Assembly (NCBI GenBank): GCA_034769895.1 | Contig: CM068369.1 | Location: 146,775,574-146,839,573, forward strand | Direction of reading: 5' to 3' | Length of the DNA: 64,000 nt | Origin: Magicicada septendecula | Taxonomy: Eukaryota > Arthropoda > Insecta > Hemiptera > Cicadidae | Part shown: in pieces, positions 57,541 to 64,000 of the stretch | Numbering within the stretch: the first letter of the stretch is position 1 | Layout: each line of letters starts with the position of its first letter | The notes under the pieces: model-generated | Seen by the model: the letters and a program-made list of their open reading frames with translations, nothing else | What the model was told of the DNA's origin: nothing | The model's database searches: none | Translations under genes and position numbers: made by a program

Positions 57541-57940
57541 ACAGATTAGTGCTACTTGCTTTTGTGGGGTAGACAATGCTTAAGATGGACAAGCGGAAGG
57601 TAATTTTATGCTGAAATTCAACAACTATTCATCCGGTGGTTATATACGGTATTCATTCGGAAATATGAAGGGGTACAAATATTTCTACTGTATTTTTCTC
57701 AGCATTTTGCTGTAAGTAATCTCTGATTCCTGAAGAAAAATTAAGAGAGAGCATTTTTTTCATAGAATGCAAAGTTAAATCGTATAAGCATTTACTTTAA
57801 AATACTAGTGACAAATTCTCAATAATATGGATTTCGACCCAGTATAAAACTACACAGACTAATGGCACTGTATTCTTCTAGCCCTCTGAAATTAAATTCT
57901 ATCATCTCTTGAGGGCTGCAATTACAGTGACGGCTATGAT

Positions 57941-58864
57941 GTGTGTGACCGGTGGAAGACCCAGGCTCCCCAGAGACCAAGTTGTTATCTTATTAATATT
58001 TATAGAAGTTTAAATCCAAAATGTACAAGTGTATTAATTTTTCTAAGGTTACACAGCACGAATGATTCACTGGGTCGCAACACGATGCACCGAAAATGTG
58101 ACCGACAGATAGTCACAGAACTCGACTTTGCCTCAACTTTTTTGATAATAGTACCATTCGGTGATAAAGTTCATGATTTTATTTCTAGCAACAACATTAA
58201 AATATTAAACTCTGACCCCACTGAATTGTACGTCAGGGAACTTAACAATTGTATTAATAAATGTATAAATTTATTCAATGAAAGCACACGACGTTACTTA
58301 AAGCCCATCAACGCTAAAGCCCCGATATTCACAGGACTGCCTAAAATTCATAAACATAACATACCTATCAGACCGCTCGTGAACTTTACCACTGCTCCTG
58401 GCTTCAAAACTGCAAAAGCACTAGTTCGTTTGATGAAAGATAATTTACAATTACGTAATAATCATAGTATTAAGAACAACAATAATTTTATTAATGATAT
58501 TAAATCTGTTGAACTACAACCTAACCACAAATTGGCGTCGTTCGACATAACTAATTTATACACGAACATCCCAGTCATAGATACATTACAGATTTTGAGA
58601 AACAATTTATCTGACAATAGTTGCATGAACACACAGACGATAAATGAGTTAATTAATTTACTCGAGGTTGTTTTGAAACAAAACTATTTCACTTTTAATG
58701 GCTCGTTTTACATTCAAGATGATGGCCTAGCTATGGGCTCACCCCTCTCCGGCCTACTGGCCGATATTTATTTGAATTATTATGAGAATACTCACTTGTT
58801 GAACAATAATATATATGCAAATAAAATAATATTTTATGCACGGTATGTAGACGATACGTTTTAA
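57941..58864 (+). pseudogene. Penelope-type RT, unit B, first part
   Basis: The same layout and the same one-base frameshift after RYVDDTF as unit A, but with conserved residues retained (RPLVNFTTAP, NAKAPIF). PLE similarity begins at about 58152. Catalytic aspartates of SFDITNLYTN and YVDD are present. The shared frameshift shows the PLE was already dead when the block duplicated. Confidence 0.87.
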
Positions 58865-58998
58865 TTTTTGATGGTACTATAAGACAAATCGAATTATTTA
58901 AAAACTGTTTAAATAAAATAAATAGAAACATCCAGTTTACTCTTGAAACAGAGGTTGAAAACAAGATAAACTTTCTAGATTTAACCATCACTCGACAG

Positions 58999-59796
58999 AT
59001 GAATAAATTAAAGTTCAACATTTATAGGAAACCGACTACCACTGACACCACAATACACGCAGACTCTCATCATCCTCTTTCACATAAAATGGCAGCGTAC
59101 AATAGTTTCATTCATAGATTATTGACAATTCCTTTGGATGATAATGACTTTCGTGATGAGCTAAATGTCATAAAATATATCGCGGTTGCCAATGGTTACA
59201 ATAGTTTAACCATTGACAAACTGTTGAGAAAACATGAAAAAAGAATGCTTAAACCCCGAATAAACAACAACACGCAAAAAATTTTTATATCTACTAATTA
59301 CACTAGCTTTACGCCTAAGGTTTTGTCTTCTATATTGAATAATAATAGTTTCACTATTTCATTCAGGACTAATAATAAGTTACTGGATATTCTCAAACCG
59401 AAAAAACACACGCCTCCAGAAGAAAAAACTGGCATATATAAGTTAACATGCAATGATTGCGAGTGCTTCTACATTGGACAGACTGGGAGAGGGTTCCTTA
59501 AACGATTTCGAGAACATTTACCTAAGAAAATAAGAAACATTGACAACATCAAATCAAATTACGCACGACACCTGACTTCACACAATCATAATTACACAGA
59601 TTTTAGTTCCAATTTAATACCGTTACATGTGTGTAAGAAGGGCCGTTTCATGAATGCCTTGGAGGAATTTGAAATTTACAGTGCACATGCAAACCCAAGG
59701 AGTCGCGATATCGTGTTAAATGACCACCTGAACTTTGTATCCAACCGATTGTACGATACCGCCTTGAGTCTGCTCGCTGGGGCTACGATAAGGTAG
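58999..59796 (+). pseudogene. Penelope-type RT C-terminus fused to GIY-YIG endonuclease, unit B
   Basis: 265 codons in one frame: RT thumb (FNIYRKPTTTD...AAYNSFIHRL), a linker, then GIYKLTCNDCECFYIGQTGRGFLKRFREHL and ALEEFEIY. This shows the intact order RT-linker-endonuclease that is broken in the other two copies. The frame continues upstream to about 58865; ATG 58999 is internal. It ends at a stop followed by the hammerhead-like motif. Confidence 0.88.
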
Positions 59797-59908
59797 CAAC
59801 CGCTCAGTGGCAGAATGAACTTGAACGGGTGCGCACCCAAATCCGCGTACGGTTCACATGCAAATTTTGACATTTTAACTTCTTAGCGATCTCGCAAGAG
59901 TGATAGTT

Positions 59909-59964
59909 TTACCTTTTTAATATCTGATGATGGAGCATAAGCTCTGAAACGCGTCATAGACGAA
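59909..59964 (+). ncRNA. Hammerhead-ribozyme-like motif, PLE unit B
   Basis: CTGATGA (59924-59930), stem II GGAGC/GCTCT, GAAA (59945-59948), CGCGTCATA. Identical in the core to unit A. Confidence 0.5.
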
Positions 59965-60903
59965 GCACAAGAATCACACGGCGGATAATTTAAGGTAAAT
60001 AATTTATTAATTCGTACAAGTGATTTGGTTACCATATTAAATACGAATATTAAAAAAAAAGAAATATTTGTTTATTTCGCATGTTACTATCACATCTAAA
60101 ATGTTATTTAGTTTCATCTCTTGTTTTTGCAAGTGTATGTTTTATTCGTGTTTAGGTTCTTCGTTGTGGGTTTTCACAATCCTGATTTGCTAGTAAGAAG
60201 TTTAGTTGTATTTCGAAGTTGTTATGTTTACTAATAATTTTCGCTACTTTAGCAGTTTCCTTTACGTTAGTCTACTAAGTGCGTTCATTTCTTATTCATT
60301 ATGTTATTTTGTTGACTTTTATTTAAATCTCTTATAATGACTTATTGCAATTACTCAGTTTTATTTCGTTCATCTATGTTTTTAAATGGATAATATCAGA
60401 GCGAGCAAAGTAAAATTGTTGTATTGTATTGTAACATTCTTTATTCTTCTTTAAATATACAATTATAGATTATAATAACATATAACTGAATTATATCATA
60501 TTTTAGTATTATATTTCGCTTCTAACATATTATTTGTATTTCCTTTTCTTATATTTTGCTGTAATATAATATTTTTCAATATTTAAACTGATTACTAAAT
60601 ATACATTAATGCGATGTTTTGTAACTTTCAAGTCTACTCAGTATTCATCGTGGCGAATAATTACTAGTTAGTCACCTTATAAAGACACTTTATTTTACTT
60701 AGTGCTTTTATGTATGAAGTTTTCATTATAAAGTCATTATTTTTAAAAGTGAATCTTTATCTAACACTATAATTTACAGGTATTTTTCGAATCTAATTTT
60801 TGTTTAGCTTAATATTAAATAATTTAGACATATACAGATATAGGTTTGTTAATTTTATTCTATTTCAACATGGCCTACCGTTTATTTATTTCATCAGCAG
60901 TAC

Positions 60904-60904
<1 letters not shown>

Positions 60905-60981
<77 letters not shown>
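60905..60981 (+). repeat. CA microsatellite, unit B
   Basis: About 38 units, longer than in unit A. Confidence 0.95.
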
Positions 60982-60991
<10 letters not shown>

Positions 60992-60993
60992 TG

Positions 60994-61528
60994 TTACGAC
61001 GGTCTACTGAGAGTCGTATGGTAGAGTGGAAAACAAAATAAAAGACACCAATTAAGTAACTAAAAACCAGCTTTAATTATCATAATTAACAGTTTGTAAT
61101 CAACACGTTATTCAACAAGATTATACTCGTACAATAATTCAACTTAAGTCTGTTCATACCAATAATAATGTCAACTAATAGAGTCGCGCACAATAATTAC
61201 TTTTCACTAATAACCACTTGAACGCACAGAGTTATCGCTTGAAGTAAACTCGAACGTCATTTGAATAAATCGCCACTTTAACTGAACCGCTAAGCGCAGC
61301 TGTCGTTTAAATAGATAGCACAAGAGTTCCAGAATATTCCGTAATACGCGTCAACACTACAGGAAAGCAATAGAGCGTAATTGATTGTGACCTTGACACA
61401 GTGCGCGGCTGGCGAAGTCTGGAACAGTCTCGTTAACGCCTGTTAAGAATTACGTACGCACACAACATTACAGCTGGTTCCACTAGAATAGCCGAGAAAC
61501 ACGTAGATTGTTCTGTAATGTCGTAACA
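60994..61528 (+). mobile_element. Solo LTR, unit B
   Basis: 535 bp, TGTTACGAC...GTCGTAACA, the duplicated counterpart of 56280-56816 with a few substitutions. Confidence 0.7.
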
Positions 61529-61994
61529 CTATACACATTTTATTCTAAACTTGAAGACGTTACTGTGGAACCGACAATGTCGTCATTCTATTTGTAATAT
61601 AGGCCTAGATAGATGAAACAGTACGGGTGTAGCGAACGAACCTCAAACGTAATTTTGTTTTCTGACCCTCTTTTATTTGCCATTGATGAAGTAATTACCC
61701 TTTATCCTTAGCATTACTTAGAGTCGGATGAATTCGATTATAAATATTTCAAACAAATGCGGTTTATTAGTATCAACAGACAACAAGAAAATTATACCTT
61801 CTATTGGAGCGTTTCTGATTCGGCCCAAAGCTCTAATAGATAATAAAATTTATTACAACATCTGAACCGGTGGTTTAACTATATATGTGATATACAATTA
61901 CTGGAATATCCGGCATGCGGTTACAATTAAGCGTACATTTCTGAAGCTATGACCATTGTGTACTTCTTCACGGGTCCGAGGATTAGGCTTTGCC

Positions 61995-62323
61995 AGTTCC
62001 CTTCGTTAAACCGTTGAGATGCGATTCCTCAGAACCGTAACTAGGTGTATTCTTAGACTCCTTGGGAGAAGTGAAGACATTGATGTCAGGAATTGATGAC
62101 AGGTTTTCTTAGATGTTTTTAGTACCGTCAAAAGTTGGAGACATTGGATGATGCACCAGACGTGTACCAATACTAACGAAGTCTCGGTCGTCTGAGAAAG
62201 TAATACGGTAATCAGTATGTGGAATACCACGGTTGTTAGTAACAAGGGATCGGAACAAACTTTCTTGGCGGTGATCAAATAATTTATAAAATATAATGTA
62301 TTTTTTAACGTTACTAATTATAT
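61995..62323 (-). other. Spacer with possible LINE trace
   Basis: The minus/plus translations are mostly uninformative. On the plus strand a short AMRFLRTVTR-like string (about 62020) resembles a common LINE C-terminal block, but it is too short and interrupted to call. Confidence 0.25.
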
Positions 62324-62755
62324 TGTTACGTAATGCGAAAAAAGTGTTGCGCTATTACGGAGCGTTCTGGTACATAGGAGGACGTTGTTCTACTCTTTTC
62401 TCGGCCATTCCCTCAGCTGTAACGCATACGTGACGCTCGACATGGGAGGCAGTATTACGTAATGCGGAACGTCTCGTGCGTTCGGTGGTGTTCTAGAAGC
62501 TTCTTGACTAGCACATACCTGCCGCTTTACACAGTGCGTTGCAAGTGGTGTATTAGTGCAAAGTGATTATAGCGCGGAATTCTTTATATTCGACATTATT
62601 ATTGCGTGTGGACAAATCTAACTGGAATTATTGTACGAGTTGATTATAAAATGTTATTTGTGATTATTTGTTAAAGCTGGTGTTTATTGACTTCATTGGT
62701 GTCTTGTATTTTGTTTTCCACTGTACCATACGACGATCAGAAGACCGACGTAACA
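62324..62755 (-). mobile_element. Solo LTR, inverted relative to the two upstream
   Basis: 432 bp. Read on the minus strand it starts TGTTACGTCGG and shares the following GGAAAACAAAATACAAGACACC-type sequence with the LTRs at 56280 and 60994; it ends CGTAACA. ATAT stands on both sides and may be a 4-bp target duplication. The middle has diverged or been partly deleted. Confidence 0.65.
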
Positions 62756-64000
62756 ATATATAAATGATTAATATTAAATTTATGTAATTATTTGTATAAT
62801 GTATAACATATTGCCAATTTGTGGTATTCTGTACAGATCTACACAAAAACAGACCGTAGTCTTATAGCTTTCAAACAAAAACCTTATGCTGTAGTGACAG
62901 AAAGTCTAAGAGTAAATGTAAATTAGTGGTTAATGTAGTATTTATGTTGAGAAGCACATTTAAATCGAACTGACAACAACCCGTATAAATCTAACTCCAT
63001 TTACTACTAGTAACAACGAAGATGTTCTTCCATAAATCAAGTAATTTCTCCTGGTTTTTCTTCTTCTTCACACTAACGAGTTTTATACACCAATGTGTTC
63101 TGCTTTCAAGAATAAATCATTCTTTTATCGTATTATTTTTTACTCTCAGTATGTGTTGCTGTAATCCTTTTCGACTCGTTTCTTCAACATATCGCTTCGT
63201 TTTCTTTTTTCTGTCAGTCTGTCACACTTTTTCTTCCCTTCTTCTTACACATATTCTCTTTATCTTTCTTATGTCAGTCTATACATTTGTGAACAGCAGT
63301 AAGTTTGTTCCTCTTTGTACGGATATCACTTTCCATTTGGCCAGTTTTACAGATGTCCAGTGGCTACCTATTAAGTAGACATAAGAATAATAAGTAAACA
63401 ATAAAACATTAATTTGATAATAAACAGTACAAACTCGGATGATGGTAATAGCTTACCTATAGACTAAGCCTTCTCTTGCCCATCCTTTCATTACTTTATT
63501 TATTGTCTTGGAACAGTTTTCCACATACCTCACTCTCAATACAGAGGAGAGTCAAATTTAAAAGTCTGTCTGTCTTCATTGACGACTTTAGGTATGTTCT
63601 CGTATGTTTCATTAAATAGAAACTTCTCCCTGCAGTGTCCGTTATCGTAACTAGAGTGAATGTATGTTTTACTAATTTTAGTAGTTCCGAAAATACTATG
63701 TACATTTACCGCAATTGAAAATTACCTGAAGTTATGTTGCTTTCATAAAACATGTTTCTAGCGTGAAAATATTTTTGATTTCAGTTTAGTCGTATTTTTA
63801 AAAATGCCTCATATTTTTTGAAAAATCTCAATGGACTTGAAATCCAGGAGATATTATTCTTAAGATTACACATACTTCTATAGCAGTACCGTACACAGAC
63901 TTTCCGCTTAAAGCAAGTCCTAATTTCCTCTTTCGTAAAATTTGCAGCTTGAAAGTAATCTTTCCTATATTTGTCTTCAAGGGAATAGGCAATTTACGAG
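62756..64000. other. Unrecognised end of window
   Basis: No assignable gene. A 118-codon plus-strand open frame (63022-63378) is pyrimidine-rich and phenylalanine/serine-heavy, typical of non-coding T-rich DNA. Confidence 0.45.

Larger units (their letters stand above)
57283..61994 (+). repeat. Tandem duplication, unit B (4.71 kb)
   Basis: Second copy of the block at 52524-57282. Its left border joins ...GGCTTTGCC to TAACGTCATC inside the LINE YADD codons, and its right end ...GGCTTTGCC (61994) is followed by unrelated DNA, which fixes the block limits to within a few bases. Confidence 0.92.

Noticed and set aside
63022..63378. 118-codon plus-strand frame rich in Phe and Ser
   Set aside because: Compositional effect of pyrimidine-rich DNA; no motif.

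Overview
The window is eukaryotic, repeat-dense and AT-rich, and reads as non-genic genome of an invertebrate animal, most likely an arthropod. The evidence is the mix of element classes (Helitron, Ty3/Gypsy LTR element, three Penelope-like elements, several LINE relics, a tRNA-derived SINE, solo LTRs, and a virus-like element with a type B DNA polymerase and a BIR protein) together with very long CA/GT and CT/GA microsatellites. I found no recognisable host gene. Nearly all recognisable coding sequence belongs to mobile or virus-like elements. The species cannot be named from the sequence.

Layout. 1-4596: a decayed Helitron on the minus strand (HUH Rep plus PIF1-like helicase, with three in-frame stops and a frameshift), abutting or inserted in a partial gag gene. 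4597-16894: a Ty3/Gypsy element on the minus strand in the order LTR (14163-16894), gag, pol, LTR (5032-7767), followed by a second primer-binding site and a second gag start, so the middle LTR is shared by two tandem element copies. Gag and pol are joined by a textbook -1 slippery heptamer at the gag stop. Pol carries one frameshift in the integrase core. 18486-21131: a Penelope-like element (RT and GIY-YIG endonuclease) between inverted arms that carry hammerhead-ribozyme-like motifs. 21139-21419: a small MITE-like inverted repeat.

21478-34025: the most unusual object, about 12.5 kb with long inverted terminal repeats (2.7 kb left, 3.6 kb right). It encodes an apparently complete protein-primed family B DNA polymerase (minus strand), a divergently placed BIR (IAP-like) protein, and a 169-residue protein of unknown function that lies inside the right terminal repeat only. 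I found no integrase, packaging ATPase, protease or capsid gene, so it resembles a Polinton/adintovirus/bidnavirus-type replicon reduced to replication and possible anti-apoptosis functions, or the remains of one.

34026-52500: mostly unrecognised DNA with a minisatellite, a tRNA-derived SINE, three small repeats with hammerhead-like cores, a solo LTR with a 5-bp target duplication, and LINE reverse-transcriptase relics. 52524-61994: a direct tandem duplication of a ~4.7 kb block; each copy holds a LINE fragment, a Penelope-like element, a CA repeat and a solo LTR. The two Penelope copies share one frameshift, and the first copy has an extra one. 61995-64000: a related solo LTR in opposite orientation and unrecognised DNA.

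Coordinates of element borders come from comparing repeat copies by eye. Percent identities were not computed except where an approximate count is stated.
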